Shown piece after piece: positions 1 through 8,532 of a stretch of DNA of 64,000 nt. Made by a program: the position numbers and the translations under genes. Within the stretch, counting starts at the first letter, position 1; the number at the start of each line of letters is the position of its first letter. A model generated the notes under the pieces. That model was not told where the DNA came from. It saw only the letters and a list, made by a program, of their open reading frames with translations, and ran no database searches. The DNA comes from Pediococcus cellicola (lineage in GTDB: Bacteria > Bacillota > Bacilli > Lactobacillales > Lactobacillaceae), in NCBI RefSeq assembly GCF_001438655.1, contig NZ_JQBR01000002.1, positions 92,057-156,056 of the forward strand, in the 5' to 3' direction.

Positions 1-1591
1 AGCGCATATCACGTTCACCCTTTTTCCCCACGATTAAATCATAGAGATAAAGATAAGCGGACGTATTATTTAAAGAAATCTGATGATTTTTTAAGCCTGC
101 AATGGTTTCTTCCACATAGCCTTGCCAGTCAGCTTCAGTTAAGCCAAACTTCTCAAGATGAATCAAGTGAGGCACACTGCGTAAGAAATGCACATACTGG
201 GCATTAATGTTTAAAAAGCGATTATGCACAATCGCATTGCGAACAGGCTGTAACGCCTTAATCACAAGTTTACGTGCTAAAAACTTAAACTCTTTATCAC
301 TATCATCAAATTCGCGAGGTTCGCCACCGTATAGCTTTTCTAAATCTTCATGATTCAAGGACTGCACAGCTTTTTCAGCCCATTTGGACCGTACTTCCCC
401 ACCAATTCGATGATTCAAAGACTTCAATAATGTTTCTTTAGTGGCATCCAAACGATTACCTAAATGATAATTTTCGTTGAAACTGTAATAAATTTCTCGA
501 ATACGTTCCTGATCAGCCAAAGGTTTCTCCCGAAAAACTAAGTTCCGGAATTTCATATCAGCTGTTTCTAGATGCTTAGCGTACTTGGTCACTGCTTTGA
601 AGTACGTCAAACTATTTTCTAACTGACGAATCTTTTTAGAAACCGGATCGGTTTTCCCTTCAAAACGCTGCTGTAAAGTTTCCACATCCATGTTGGGAAT
701 GCGGCGTTTGGTGAACTGGTAATACGTCATTTGTACCATGTTATGCTCACCTAATTCAGGCAACACTTGGTCCACATAGTCGTTAAAAATCTGGTTTGGT
801 GAAAACATGATCACTTGGCTTGCCGTTAAATGCCCCCGGTAACGGTACAATAGGTAAGCAACCCGTTGCAAAATAGCGGCTGTTTTACCAGAACCAGCTG
901 CTCCCTGCACAAACAGTAAATCGGAATGCGTATCCCGAATAATCTGGTTTTGTTCCTTTTGAATTGTAGACACAATGCTCTTCATCTTGGTATCTGATGA
1001 ATTTCCCAGAGCCTGCAACAACATTTGGTCCCCAATTGTTTCATCCGTATCAAAAATTGTGACAATCGTGCCGTCTTCAATGGTAAACTGCCGTTTTAAT
1101 TTGACGTCCACTTCTTGCGTACCATCTGGCGTTTCGTAGGAGACATTGCCTAGCTTGCCATCATAGTAAACACTAGAAATGGGTGCACGCCAGTCATAGA
1201 TCAGAAAATGCTCTGGTGTATCCGAAAACGACCCTAAACCAATATAGATCGTCTCGTCGTTTTTTTCGCCTGCTTCATGAAAATCAATCCGCGCAAAATA
1301 CGGGCGTTTCTCAAGTCGCTTCAGTACATCTAACTGTTGGCTCGCATGCCGCCAGCTATTTTGGCGTTCATTTAAGAGTTGTTGTTGTTGTCGTACAGAA
1401 ATTGCAGTATCCATCATGCCTGAATACGTACTTGTGTTCATCCGTACTTCATTGCTGAAATTCTTATCAATCGCTTTGGAGTCGGTCTCCGCTGTTTTGA
1501 CATCCTTCGTTGCCTTTTGAATTGCTTGTTGAATTTTGGCAACGACTTCGTTTAAGTGGGTCTGTTCATACTTTTGAATTGAATCGGCCAT
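1..1591 (-). CDS. helD: RNA polymerase recycling motor HelD-like helicase (3' end outside window)
   Basis: This is the N-terminal 530 codons of a UvrD/Rep-like superfamily 1 helicase; the C-terminus lies beyond base 1. The translation has a coiled, charged N-terminus (about residues 1-100), a DWRAPISS motif near residue 133 that is typical of HelD, and a Walker A motif GAAGSGKT at residues 230-237. HelD proteins use ATP to remove and recycle stalled RNA polymerase. The ATG at 1591 follows an excellent GGAGGGG site. It is read divergently from the antiporter gene at 1902. The family call is firm; the exact role is by homology. Confidence 0.88.
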   Translation of the reverse strand, partial: MADSIQKYEQTHLNEVVAKIQQAIQKATKDVKTAETDSKAIDKNFSNEVRMNTSTYSGMMDTAISVRQQQQLLNERQNSWRHASQQLDVLKRLEKRPYFARIDFHEAGEKNDETIYIGLGSFSDTPEHFLIYDWRAPISSVYYDGKLGNVSYETPDGTQEVDVKLKRQFTIEDGTIVTIFDTDETIGDQMLLQALGNSSDTKMKSIVSTIQKEQNQIIRDTHSDLLFVQGAAGSGKTAAILQRVAYLLYRYRGHLTASQVIMFSPNQIFNDYVDQVLPELGEHNMVQMTYYQFTKRRIPNMDVETLQQRFEGKTDPVSKKIRQLENSLTYFKAVTKYAKHLETADMKFRNLVFREKPLADQERIREIYYSFNENYHLGNRLDATKETLLKSLNHRIGGEVRSKWAEKAVQSLNHEDLEKLYGGEPREFDDSDKEFKFLARKLVIKALQPVRNAIVHNRFLNINAQYVHFLRSVPHLIHLEKFGLTEADWQGYVEETIAGLKNHQISLNNTSAYLYLYDLIVGKKGERDMR

Positions 1592-1669
1592 AAAACCCCT
1601 CCAAATAGTTGACATACTTATTTTTTATATGAATCGCCGTCTCTTAACTGTGACTTTAAAACGACGTAA

Positions 1670-1709
1670 ACTTAAATTATAAGAAGCAATTACTTCCTAT
1701 AATTTAAGT
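1670..1709. repeat. 17-bp near-perfect inverted repeat upstream of helD
   Basis: Arms at 1670-1686 and 1693-1709 (ACTTAAATTATAAGAAG and its near-complement, one mismatch) are separated by 6 bases. The arms are AT-rich and contain TATAAT-like cores. No T-run follows on either side, so it is not a standard terminator. It sits in the divergent helD/antiporter intergenic region (1592-1901) and may be an operator or a 5' UTR hairpin of helD. Confidence 0.6.
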
Positions 1710-1836
1710 AAATATCTTACCACTTTTCTTGCCCTAACTCAAAGATAATCGCACACAGGTAGCCATTTTCTGTGAATTAATTTTTTGTGCGCTTTAATAA
1801 TAGCTAAAATCCGCTCGTTGCCGCGCCCCTTTTTCA

Positions 1837-1865
1837 TTGTTTCCCTAAAAAACTTGTGCTATTCT
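1837..1865 (+). promoter_or_regulatory. Putative promoter of the antiporter gene
   Basis: TTGTTT at 1837-1842 and TATTCT at 1860-1865 are separated by exactly 17 bases. They lie 36 bases upstream of the ATG at 1902. The rest of the 310-base gap 1592-1901 holds only the inverted repeat and the helD leader. Confidence 0.45.
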
Positions 1866-1901
1866 GGACCAATATTTAAGATGGTGTGGGAGGCAATTAC
1901 T

Positions 1902-3755
1902 ATGAACCAAGTTTCGTTACTCATAATGTTATTTGCAGCTTTGGTCACCCCAATGTTGATGGCTCGCTTAAAGCTGACTTTTTTACCAACAGCCGTTGTG
2001 GAGATTCTCTTAGGTGTTATTCTTGGACCAAGCCTACTAAGCTTAGTCCACGCTACCGATATTTTAAATCAACTGTCCGATATTGGTGTGATCATTCTGC
2101 TCTTTTTAAGCGGCATGGAGATTGATTTCGACCTTTTCAAAAAGAAACAGCCGACTTCACCACTCGCTCAAAAAACGGCCGCGCAAACCTCACGCTGGTC
2201 GCCCGTTATTCTAGCCTGTCTGGCTTATGGCACAATCATGGTGATTTCATTAGGTCTAGCCGGCATTTTCAAGTGGCTAAATCTTTTCTCTGATTTTTGG
2301 CTAGCTGCCATTTTGTTTAGCACTATTTCACTGGGAATTGTGATTGCCACACTCAAAGAAAATGAACTTCTCAGTAAAGCCTTTGGTCAAACTGTGCTTT
2401 TAATCGCCGTTTTAGGCGAAGTCATGCCTTTACTAGGGCTCACTTTTTATGCCTCTGTTTTTGGCAACAGCAGTAAAAGTCTGTGGTTACTTTTCTTAAT
2501 TATCATTGCGGCCGTCTTTTTACTGCGCCGCTTTAAATTCTTTTTCAATTTTTTTGAACAAATTAATAAATCGACTACCCAACTTGATATTCGCCTCGCC
2601 TTTTTCCTGATCGTGGCCATGGTCACGGTAGCCTCTTCGGTTGGTGCGGAAAACATCTTGGGCGCTTTTATTGCCGGCATTATTTTAAAACTTTTGCGTC
2701 CCAGTCAGAGTACCAAGGACAAGTTAGATTCAATTGGTTACGGCTTTTTTATCCCCATCTTCTTTATGATGAGCGGTGTAAGTCTAAACCTAAAAACTTT
2801 GTTGAATGATCCAGAGGCACTCACACTCATTCCACTATTTTTCTTGGCTTATCTGATTGCCAAATTAGCCATCTTTCCAATCTTAAAATTACGATTCAAA
2901 AGTGCCAATTCCCTAGCTGGTATGAGCTTGTCAGCTGCTACCATTACGATGGTGGTCGCCATTTTGCAAGTTGCTTCGAACATGCACACGATTAACAGCC
3001 ATCAGTCAGGGGCCTTTTTACTGGCAGCTGTGTTAACCTGTGTCATCTCACCTCTAATTTTCGGTAAGACTTATCAACCAGAACCTGAGGACTTGAAGAA
3101 GCAGGTCGTACATTTTATTGGTACCAATATTTTCACCGTTCCCGTCGCCCAACAACTCACTAAGGGCTGGTATCAAATACAGATGTATACGGACAACGAA
3201 AAGAACTTTCGCACGTACAATAGTGAGGTTAACGCACACCTGCTCGCTAACTTAAATCCACAAGCCATGATTGCCCAAGGTGTTTTTGACACGGATATCT
3301 TAGTTGTGGGCCATTTTCGGGCTCAGGAAAATTATGAACTCGCTAAAGCGGCAAAGGCTTACGGCGTGCCACGAGTCATTGTTCGCTTTGAGGATCACAA
3401 CATTTTAAACGAACATGAAACGGAATTGCGAGGGCTTGGCATCGAAGTCTATAATACCCCAGAAGTTAATATTGCCATGCTCCGTGGTCTGATTGAAACA
3501 CCATCGACTTTATTAATTCTGAATGACACCAAGAATACGATTTTTGAGGTACAGGTACGTAATCGTAAGTACACAGGAATGGAAATTAAGAATCTTCCCT
3601 TTATCGATCAAATTACAATCAGCCAAATTTTCCGGAATTATCGCCTCATTCGGCCAGGTGGGTCCACACAATTGGAGTTAAATGACCGCATTATCTTTTC
3701 TGGTGATAAAACCAATACCGAAGAAATTCGCCGTGAGCTCAGCAAAATAAATTAA
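1902..3755 (+). CDS. Kef-type monovalent cation:proton antiporter with RCK domain
   Basis: A 617-residue CPA2-family membrane protein. Residues 1 to about 380 are a hydrophobic Na+/H+-exchanger-type core with many membrane segments. About 395-530 is a TrkA-N/RCK-like domain, and 535-617 is a TrkA-C domain. It likely exchanges K+ or Na+ for H+ across the membrane, gated by a cytoplasmic ligand. The nucleotide-binding loop reads FIGTNIFTVPVA instead of a full GxGxxG, so NAD(H) binding is uncertain. I chose ATG 1902 because GGGAGG precedes it at good spacing; an upstream in-frame extension to 1785 has no ribosome site. It is followed by a strong terminator and stands alone. Confidence 0.85.
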   Translation: MNQVSLLIMLFAALVTPMLMARLKLTFLPTAVVEILLGVILGPSLLSLVHATDILNQLSDIGVIILLFLSGMEIDFDLFKKKQPTSPLAQKTAAQTSRWSPVILACLAYGTIMVISLGLAGIFKWLNLFSDFWLAAILFSTISLGIVIATLKENELLSKAFGQTVLLIAVLGEVMPLLGLTFYASVFGNSSKSLWLLFLIIIAAVFLLRRFKFFFNFFEQINKSTTQLDIRLAFFLIVAMVTVASSVGAENILGAFIAGIILKLLRPSQSTKDKLDSIGYGFFIPIFFMMSGVSLNLKTLLNDPEALTLIPLFFLAYLIAKLAIFPILKLRFKSANSLAGMSLSAATITMVVAILQVASNMHTINSHQSGAFLLAAVLTCVISPLIFGKTYQPEPEDLKKQVVHFIGTNIFTVPVAQQLTKGWYQIQMYTDNEKNFRTYNSEVNAHLLANLNPQAMIAQGVFDTDILVVGHFRAQENYELAKAAKAYGVPRVIVRFEDHNILNEHETELRGLGIEVYNTPEVNIAMLRGLIETPSTLLILNDTKNTIFEVQVRNRKYTGMEIKNLPFIDQITISQIFRNYRLIRPGGSTQLELNDRIIFSGDKTNTEEIRRELSKIN

Positions 3756-3769
3756 GCACACTGTGCTTT

Positions 3770-3810
3770 AAAAAAGCTATGAAAAGTTTTCATTTTTTCA
3801 TAGCTTTTTT
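3770..3810 (+). terminator. Rho-independent terminator after the antiporter
   Basis: A 16-bp perfect stem (3770-3785 with 3795-3810) whose 3' arm ends in a six-T run. It lies just after the antiporter stop. Confidence 0.85.
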
Positions 3811-3953
3811 AGTGTTCATGTAAGCGATACCTAGTTAGTTAAATAACCACTTTTTGAAAACTTATCAAAAATAGAAAAGAAAAAATGTTATAAAACCAGT
3901 CGTAGCCTATGATACAATAGCTTCTGGACATTTAGACGAAGGGAGGTTATTTC

Positions 3954-4619
3954 TTGAAAACTATTGAAATTTATTTTGTGCGTCACGGACAAACTTATTT
4001 TAACCGTTACAATCGTATGCAGGGATGGTCGGATTCGCCATTAACACCCAAAGGTTGGCAAGATGCCAAAAAAGTTGGTCGTAAATTAGCTAACATCGCC
4101 TTTGATGCGGCATACTCAAGCGACACAACGCGAGCTTATAATACCGCAACCACCATCGTCCACAGTAATAAATCACCTGGCCTTAAAGTTAAACAATTAG
4201 CCGAATTTCGCGAAGAATTTTATGGTTACTTTGAAGGCGCGGACTCTGCCCAAACTTGGTTCCAGGTCTTAAAACCAGTTAGTCAAGCACGGACTTTCCA
4301 CGAATTCCTATTACATCACGATATTAGCGAATCCAAAAATGCGGTTAAAGCTGCGGATCCCTTTCACGAAGCCGAAGATCACTTTGATTTTTGGAAACGT
4401 TTAGACAAGGGCTTCCAGTACTTAATTGCGCATAGTGAAGATCAGGATAAAATTCTGGTGGTCACGCATGGTACGACCATTCGCAGTATTGTGGGACGTT
4501 ATGCACCGGACATGGATATTACAACCAGTCCAAGCAACGGAAGTCTTACCAAAGTCACCATTCAAGATTCTTCGATTTCAGTTAATTACTTCAATAACAA
4601 TGATGAAATAATTAAATAG
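3954..4619 (+). CDS. Histidine phosphatase superfamily protein (phosphoglycerate-mutase-like), paralogue A
   Basis: A 221-residue cytoplasmic protein. The catalytic RHG motif is in FVRHGQT near residue 11, and the second histidine is in VVTHGTT. This superfamily covers cofactor-dependent phosphoglycerate mutases and many small-molecule phosphatases; the substrate cannot be told from sequence. It starts with TTG at 3954, seven bases after GGGAGG. It closely resembles the protein at 11749 (shared RMQGW, FEGA and AADPF segments) and less so the one at 6801. It is followed 39 bases later by an amino-acid permease and may be co-transcribed with it. Confidence 0.85.
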   Translation: MKTIEIYFVRHGQTYFNRYNRMQGWSDSPLTPKGWQDAKKVGRKLANIAFDAAYSSDTTRAYNTATTIVHSNKSPGLKVKQLAEFREEFYGYFEGADSAQTWFQVLKPVSQARTFHEFLLHHDISESKNAVKAADPFHEAEDHFDFWKRLDKGFQYLIAHSEDQDKILVVTHGTTIRSIVGRYAPDMDITTSPSNGSLTKVTIQDSSISVNYFNNNDEIIK

Positions 4620-4658
4620 CGCAAGTTAAACTTGCCTTTATATAGGAGAATTTTTACA

Positions 4659-6293
4659 ATGCAAACTTCACCCTTAGATACAAATAAGCACTTCATCAGT
4701 TGGCCGGTCGTTGCCCTAATGGACTTTGTTACGGTAATTGGCTTTGACGATTTAATTTATAACTTTCATAACCAAGGTTTGGCCATTGTCACAACCTGGA
4801 TTTTAATGTTAATTCTGTTTGTCTGGCCATATGAAATGATGGTTGGTCAACTGGGGTCCGCCTTTCAAAATGAAGGTGGCGGTCTTTCTTCTTGGATTCG
4901 CTCCACTAACGGCGATTTAGCCGGTTATATGGTTGCGTTTCTGTACTGGATTGCCGGCTTACCTTACGTGGTTGATGTGGCCAACTCAGTAGTTGTGTCC
5001 ATCAGCTGGTTAGTAAAGGGAAATGGCGATTTAAATAAATACATGTCAACTTTCATGTTTGCCGTTTTTACCGCCGTTATTTTCTTAGGTTTCATTTGGT
5101 TCCAGCATTTATTCAAGAACAAGTCTCTAGAAATTATGAGTACCATTGGTGGTGGTGCCATGTTCGTGATGACCATTCTCTTCGTGGTTATGACCGTTGC
5201 CGCTTTGATGCATGGCCGTCATATTGAAACGCAACCTTTCAATCTGAGCGCGTTCATCCCTAAAATTAATGGCCATTTTCTTTCCACTTTTGGATTACTA
5301 ATCTTTGCCATCAATGGCGCAGAATTAGCGGGTCCATATGTCAAAGAGATGAAACACGGTAACCGTGATTTCCCTAAAGCCATGATGATGCTTCTGATTA
5401 TGACCGGTTTCCTAACGGTCTTTGGTTCCTTCTCACTGGGTGTCTTCTTTAACGCCCACCATTTGCCATATGACTTGAAAATGAACGGTTCCTATTACGC
5501 CTTCCAAGCCTTAGGAAAGCAATTCGGTATGGGAAACGTTCTGATGTACATCTTTGCGGTCGCTCAGTTCATTTATATGTGCGCGCAGTTAGCTGTTATT
5601 TTGGATGCCAGCACCCGGATCTTCCTTTCAAATGTGGCTAAGCAATATCTACCAAAACGATTGACGAAGTTGAACAATGACGGGTTACCAATTAACGGTT
5701 ACTGGTTAACCACCTTGATCGTTTCACTAGTTTTGTTCCTAAGTAACTGGCTGCCAAGTATCAATGACATGTTCAACTGGCTATTAAATATCAACGGAAT
5801 TGTATCGCCATTTGTCACTAGTTTTGTATTTTATGCTTTCATGCGTATTCGTGCGAAGAGCAAGGACTATCCTTCAGAGTACAAATTTATCAAAAACGAT
5901 CGTTTCGCGTGGTTAGTCGGACTTTGGTGTTTAGTTATTACCCTAGTCTTCTCTGTGATGGGAATTCGACCAACGGATGCAACTCCAGGAACGGTGTTAT
6001 ACACCAAAGAGTTAACGTTAAACATTGTCATTCCAATTATTTTCATTGCCCTTTCTGCAGTGTTACCATACATGGCAAAAATTGGACGGCAACAATTAAC
6101 TAAGCAAGCATGGTTATCCACACCCTTAGCTTTAATTGTGTTTATCCTTGTCGGTTTCTTCTTGGCACAACACCTAACTGGTGCAGGCATTGCCACGATG
6201 ATTCTAAGTTGGACATTAAATGTGATCTTATTTATCATTGTTTATCAAATCACATTTAAGATCATAACCCGTAACCATTCAGTAAATAATTAG
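4659..6293 (+). CDS. APC-superfamily amino acid permease
   Basis: A 544-residue protein with about 12 hydrophobic segments, an early GFDDLIYNF segment and a conserved GGGLSSW motif, resembling lactic-acid-bacterial glutamate/GABA-type or related amino acid permeases. It would import or exchange an amino acid; the substrate is unknown. ATG 4659 was preferred because AGGAG lies ten bases upstream; a TTG-initiated extension to 4632 has no ribosome site. It ends at a strong bidirectional terminator shared with the convergent merR gene. Confidence 0.85.
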   Translation: MQTSPLDTNKHFISWPVVALMDFVTVIGFDDLIYNFHNQGLAIVTTWILMLILFVWPYEMMVGQLGSAFQNEGGGLSSWIRSTNGDLAGYMVAFLYWIAGLPYVVDVANSVVVSISWLVKGNGDLNKYMSTFMFAVFTAVIFLGFIWFQHLFKNKSLEIMSTIGGGAMFVMTILFVVMTVAALMHGRHIETQPFNLSAFIPKINGHFLSTFGLLIFAINGAELAGPYVKEMKHGNRDFPKAMMMLLIMTGFLTVFGSFSLGVFFNAHHLPYDLKMNGSYYAFQALGKQFGMGNVLMYIFAVAQFIYMCAQLAVILDASTRIFLSNVAKQYLPKRLTKLNNDGLPINGYWLTTLIVSLVLFLSNWLPSINDMFNWLLNINGIVSPFVTSFVFYAFMRIRAKSKDYPSEYKFIKNDRFAWLVGLWCLVITLVFSVMGIRPTDATPGTVLYTKELTLNIVIPIIFIALSAVLPYMAKIGRQQLTKQAWLSTPLALIVFILVGFFLAQHLTGAGIATMILSWTLNVILFIIVYQITFKIITRNHSVNN

Positions 6294-6303
6294 GTTTTAA
6301 CCT

Positions 6304-6348
6304 AAAAAGATCAAGCATGTCGCTTCACGCGCTGCTTGATCTTTTTTT
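6304..6348. terminator. Bidirectional terminator between permease and merR
   Basis: A 14-bp stem (6304-6317 with 6333-6346) flanked by an A-run on the left and a T-run on the right. It serves the permease on the plus strand and merR, whose stop is at 6352, on the minus strand. Confidence 0.85.
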
Positions 6349-6351
6349 CAT

Positions 6352-6699
6352 TCACATTAATTGTTTGACATCTTCAATTTTAGTCTTTAAATGCTGGATG
6401 GATCTTTTCAACTGATTCACTTTTTCTTCGGACTGCACTAACTGATCTTGCAAAATGGTCAATCTTTCTTCGATTGTGTCGTCACCCTTTTGATAAATTG
6501 CCAGAAAATGTTTGATTTGTGCCAGCGTCATGCCACATTCTTTGACACATAAAATAAAATCAATACGCTCAAGATCGCTGGATGCAAACTGACGGATACC
6601 ATTCACCCGATTAATGGGGCCTAATAACCCCTCACGCTCATAATAACGAATTGTTGCCGTGGAAACATTAAATTGTTTTGCGACCGCGTCAATTTTCAA
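6352..6699 (-). CDS. MerR-family transcriptional regulator (AdhR/NmlR-like)
   Basis: A 115-residue regulator. The MerR winged helix covers about residues 1-70 with IDAVAKQFNVSTATIRYYE at the front, followed by a C-terminal coiled coil. Cys51 and Cys55 lie in FILCVKECGMT; Cys51 is placed like the redox/aldehyde-sensing cysteine of the AdhR/NmlR group. No metal-binding cysteine tail is present. I place the start at a TTG (6699) eight bases after AAGGGG. A longer reading from a TTG at 6732 would begin inside the operator palindrome. The regulator is divergent from the phosphatase gene at 6801, and the shared region holds a MerR-type promoter. Confidence 0.85.
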   Translation of the reverse strand: MKIDAVAKQFNVSTATIRYYEREGLLGPINRVNGIRQFASSDLERIDFILCVKECGMTLAQIKHFLAIYQKGDDTIEERLTILQDQLVQSEEKVNQLKRSIQHLKTKIEDVKQLM

Positions 6700-6711
6700 G
6701 ATTCTCACCCC

Positions 6712-6742
6712 TTGACTTGAAGTATACTTCAAGGACTATGAT
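6712..6742 (+). promoter_or_regulatory. MerR-type promoter with 19-bp spacer and 18-bp palindromic operator
   Basis: TTGACT at 6712-6717 and TATGAT at 6737-6742 are separated by 19 bases, longer than the usual 17. The spacer carries the perfect palindrome CTTGAAGTATACTTCAAG (6716-6733). This is the architecture of MerR-activated promoters, in which the regulator untwists an over-long spacer. It points toward the phosphatase gene at 6801. The operator resembles the CTTGGAGT-type dyads known for AdhR/NmlR regulators. Confidence 0.85.
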
Positions 6743-6800
6743 TTATAAATAGAGATAAGAAAATAACTGATCGTTAAAAGATGCTAGAAGAGGCCAAAAA

Positions 6801-7370
6801 ATGAAAACTTTATATCTCGTACGCCATGGCGAAACGCTTTTTAATGTCGCCCATAAAATTCAGGGGTGGTGTGACTCACCTTTAACTGAGAATGGGATTA
6901 ACCAAGCCCAAAAATTAAGTGGCTTTTTTAGAAATATTCCGCTTGACCACGCGTATAGTTCCACTTCAGAACGTTGTTGCGACACGATTGAATTAATCTT
7001 AAACAATCGTTTAGACTACACTAGATTGAAAGCTCTAAAGGAACAAAATTATGGTATTTTTGAAGGTGAAAGTGAAGCGTTAAGTCCGAAAACACCTAAA
7101 GATTTTGAAACCTTTTTTCTGCCCTACGGCGGTGAGTCTTCTAATGCCGTTGGTAAACGTATGTTGCACTGTTTGACGACTATTATGTCTCAATCGGATC
7201 ACCATAATGTTTTAGCGGTTTCCCATAGCGGTGCTTGTTTTAACTTTTTACGCATGTTGCAGGATCCTTCTGAAGAATTGAAAAAAGGCTTTTCAAATGG
7301 CACAATTTTTGTCTATCACTTTGATCAAGGAAATTTTCAATTGGCAAACGTGATTCGTCCAAGTAACTAA
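6801..7370 (+). CDS. Histidine phosphatase superfamily protein, paralogue B
   Basis: A 189-residue protein with LVRHGET near residue 7 and the second histidine in AVSHSGA. The family is the phosphoglycerate-mutase-like phosphatases. It is shorter and more diverged than the paralogues at 3954 and 11749. ATG 6801 has an AGAGG site about eight bases upstream. It is the only gene behind the MerR-type promoter at 6712-6742, so it is probably induced by the adjacent MerR regulator. The signal and the substrate are unknown. A terminator follows at 7410. Confidence 0.85.
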   Translation: MKTLYLVRHGETLFNVAHKIQGWCDSPLTENGINQAQKLSGFFRNIPLDHAYSSTSERCCDTIELILNNRLDYTRLKALKEQNYGIFEGESEALSPKTPKDFETFFLPYGGESSNAVGKRMLHCLTTIMSQSDHHNVLAVSHSGACFNFLRMLQDPSEELKKGFSNGTIFVYHFDQGNFQLANVIRPSN

Positions 7371-7409
7371 AAGTTGCTGTTGGGTGTTTAGTCTAAATGC
7401 AATCATAAT

Positions 7410-7452
7410 AAAAAGATCCAAGCATTCTGAATACGAATGTTTGGATCTTTTT
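7410..7452 (+). terminator. Terminator after phosphatase paralogue B
   Basis: An 18-bp stem, nearly perfect (7410-7427 with 7435-7452), ending in a T-run. Confidence 0.85.
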
Positions 7453-7537
7453 AGGCTCAAATCACAGCGCCCACCATCTCTTATTTCTGATCGTCAAGTG
7501 GCGGAATATATGCGGACTTTTTTATACTTTTTACAGC

Positions 7538-7663
7538 TTAATTTAATTGGATTGTCGTATCGTAGGTATGGCTAAAATTGTCATCGTCAATATCATCCGT
7601 ATCATAGTCAGCATCCCATTTAAGACGAATTGACGTTAAATCGCCAACAGAATCTAATTTTTT
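7538..7663 (-). pseudogene. Possible 41-residue C-terminal gene remnant
   Basis: On the minus strand a 42-codon frame runs from an upstream TAG to a TAA. Its composition looks coding: a DAD, DTDD, DIDDD acidic stretch next to IRLKW and a C-terminus TIQLN. It has no ATG, GTG or TTG start and no ribosome site, so it may be the tail of a lost gene. I do not recognise the family. An inverted repeat (7664-7672 with 7682-7690) lies just upstream. The rest of the 417-base gap 7371-7787 holds only the terminators of the flanking genes. Confidence 0.3.
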
Positions 7664-7712
7664 CTACTTAAACCTTACACTTTTAAGTAGAACTTTATAC
7701 AGGAATATTTTT

Positions 7713-7751
7713 ATAAAAAAAGATTAAGCATCTTTACAGCGCTTAATCTTT
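7713..7751 (-). terminator. Terminator of the TMEM175-type channel gene
   Basis: An 11-bp stem (7719-7729 with 7741-7751). On the minus strand it is followed by a run of seven T, downstream of the gene ending at 7788. Confidence 0.8.
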
Positions 7752-7787
7752 CATTTTGTTGAACAAATCAGGTTTTTCTACCCTTAT

Positions 7788-8369
7788 TTACTTCTTATCT
7801 TGTGTATTACCCATCCTAAACAATTCCTCCACTTCTTTATAAGGAATCACCCAAAACAACGTGATCCCAAAACAGCCAATGATTCCCAGGATCGGCCAAA
7901 AATACGTGAGTCCCATGATCACCAGAACAGCAAAAAAGGTATAGGTATCTTTATGCCCCAGAACCGCAACTAACTCTGGGTTAGCCCGTGTTAAGGTCAT
8001 TTTTAAACCATTCCACGCAATGTTATACAACAAATAAAGGGCTACATAAAGCAATTCAGCAAAGCGAGAATACCAGTTTCTATCCACAGTTGCTGTGACA
8101 AAAGGAAATAGCGACAGCCAAAATAATAAATTCATATTAGCCCAGAGCACACTACCGCTAATCTTTTTAGCTGCTTGCAACATATGGTGATGATTGTTCC
8201 AAGTCACTGCCAAAATAAAAAAGGAAAACATATACGAAAGTAGCTCGGTTCGAATATGCCACAAACCATGCCAAGATAAATCGGTCAGCGGATTTAATTC
8301 CAAGACTAAAATAGTCATAATAATTGCAATCACAGCATCTGTGAAAGCTTCTAATCGATTCTTAGACAT
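7788..8369 (-). CDS. TMEM175/DUF1211-family membrane protein (potassium channel-like)
   Basis: A 193-residue protein with about six membrane segments. The first helix reads RLEAFTDAVIAIIMTILVLEL, matching the R-x3-F-(S/T)-D-x-V signature of TMEM175-type channels, and a WNNHHHM motif follows in the third segment. Bacterial homologues conduct K+. The ATG at 8369 has a strong GGAGGGGG site. It is a single-gene unit with its own terminator. The family call is sure; ion selectivity is inferred. Confidence 0.85.
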   Translation of the reverse strand: MSKNRLEAFTDAVIAIIMTILVLELNPLTDLSWHGLWHIRTELLSYMFSFFILAVTWNNHHHMLQAAKKISGSVLWANMNLLFWLSLFPFVTATVDRNWYSRFAELLYVALYLLYNIAWNGLKMTLTRANPELVAVLGHKDTYTFFAVLVIMGLTYFWPILGIIGCFGITLFWVIPYKEVEELFRMGNTQDKK

Positions 8370-8469
8370 TTAATCCCCCTCCATTCTTTAATTCATTTTG
8401 TTGCTCCAACCAGTTGCGTGAGTTTTTCAACTTCATGGTTCGATTCCGATAGCGGTTACACAAAATCAT
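8362..8469 (-). CDS. Possible 35-residue ORF overlapping the TMEM175-type gene start
   Basis: An ATG at 8469 opens 35 codons (MILCNRYRNR... ending GGGLNV) whose stop overlaps the first codons of the channel gene. AGAAGG lies about 11 bases before the ATG. It is rich in Arg, Asn and Lys and could be a leader peptide, a remnant or chance. I do not recognise it. Confidence 0.2.
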   Translation of the reverse strand: MILCNRYRNRTMKLKNSRNWLEQQNELKNGGGLNV

Positions 8470-8532
8470 AGCACGAAATACCTTCTGCCACAATCAACTC
8501 ACTTCCAGTTCTATTAAACTTTCGAACACATA

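Noticed and set aside
1183-1458. Plus-strand 91-codon ORF
   Set aside because: It lies antisense inside helD, has no ribosome site, and its translation has low-complexity valine runs.
7384-7575. Plus-strand 63-codon ORF after phosphatase paralogue B
   Set aside because: It runs through a terminator hairpin and has no ribosome site.
8430-8460. A GGTTCGATTCC string like a tRNA T-loop, suggesting a tRNA or attachment site
   Set aside because: The flanking bases do not form the T stem, and no anticodon arm, D arm or acceptor stem can be drawn.
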